Below are positions 63,806 to 64,000 of a stretch of 64,000 nucleotides of DNA, piece after piece. The stretch's first letter is position 1, and each line of letters opens with the position of its first letter. The translations under genes were made by a program, and so were the position numbers. Origin of the DNA: Dreissena polymorpha. Lineage: Eukaryota > Mollusca > Bivalvia > Myida > Dreissenidae. The notes below the pieces were generated by a model. The model searched no databases. It saw only the letters and a program-made list of their open reading frames with translations, and was not told the DNA's origin. Location: assembly GCF_020536995.1 (NCBI RefSeq), contig NC_068363.1, positions 568,001-632,000 of the forward strand, read 5' to 3'.

Positions 63806-64000
63806 TGAACTTTTTTCAAATAATGTTATATACCAGTCGTGATATTTTAATCAATATAAACTAATAATTTTAAACAGATTACGGTATTTTAGAACTTTTC
63901 TTTTTTCGTCATTGGTGGTTGACGGTCCCTGTAAGACGATACTCAAATATAAGCACGTTAAAACAACGATACAATTTTCAATGTAGCGTGTCGTCTTAAA

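Overview
The window is eukaryotic nuclear DNA: AT-rich, intron-containing, full of interspersed short repeats, with one assembly gap (100 N at 2761-2860). Repeat style (hairpin MITEs starting TTAACCCATTTATGCC, foldback elements with GTCGTCC cores, gtcccc...ggggac elements carrying AGGTCA half-sites) together with a mollusc-like NAPE-PLD points to a bivalve. I suspect a dreissenid mussel, from memory of its repeats, not from a search.

Three host genes can be reconstructed exon by exon. (1) 3302-22019, plus strand: at least 22 exons encoding a Ulp1/SENP-like cysteine peptidase (C48) domain, a basic coiled linker, a four-fold repeated 29-residue acidic segment made by tandem copies of one 87-nt exon, a complete PHD finger and a roughly 240-residue C-terminal region I do not recognise. 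The 5' end is not found. Two single-base frame slips lie beside the catalytic His and the catalytic Cys. (2) 41445-43497, plus strand: a compact two-exon PfpI-type DJ-1/PfpI protein. (3) 59228-48450, minus strand: a five-exon NAPE-PLD (N-acyl-phosphatidylethanolamine phospholipase D). It has six of the seven expected zinc ligands, and the seventh (His in human) is Glu. An 858-bp DNA transposon has inserted in its last coding codons, inside a 42-bp minisatellite made of repeats of the C-terminal coding sequence.

Between genes 1 and 2 lies a very homogeneous 16-kb satellite array (24144 to about 40790), built from 26 copies of a 393-bp unit (A) and 10 copies of a 548-bp unit (B). B carries an extra 157-bp sub-repeat. 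The left edge is sharp and fused to a truncated interspersed element. The right edge decays through diverged copies that all have the long B layout, so B looks ancestral and A a deletion derivative.

Introns and intergenic DNA hold MITEs, foldback elements, several dispersed families with internal modules, two minisatellites, a broken multi-copy protein-coding relic nested in intron 1 of NAPE-PLD (54711-56901), a LINE 3' fragment (62440-62930) and a miRNA-like hairpin (46674-46754). Nothing indicates bacterial DNA, CRISPR or operons. The three genes show no functional link to one another.
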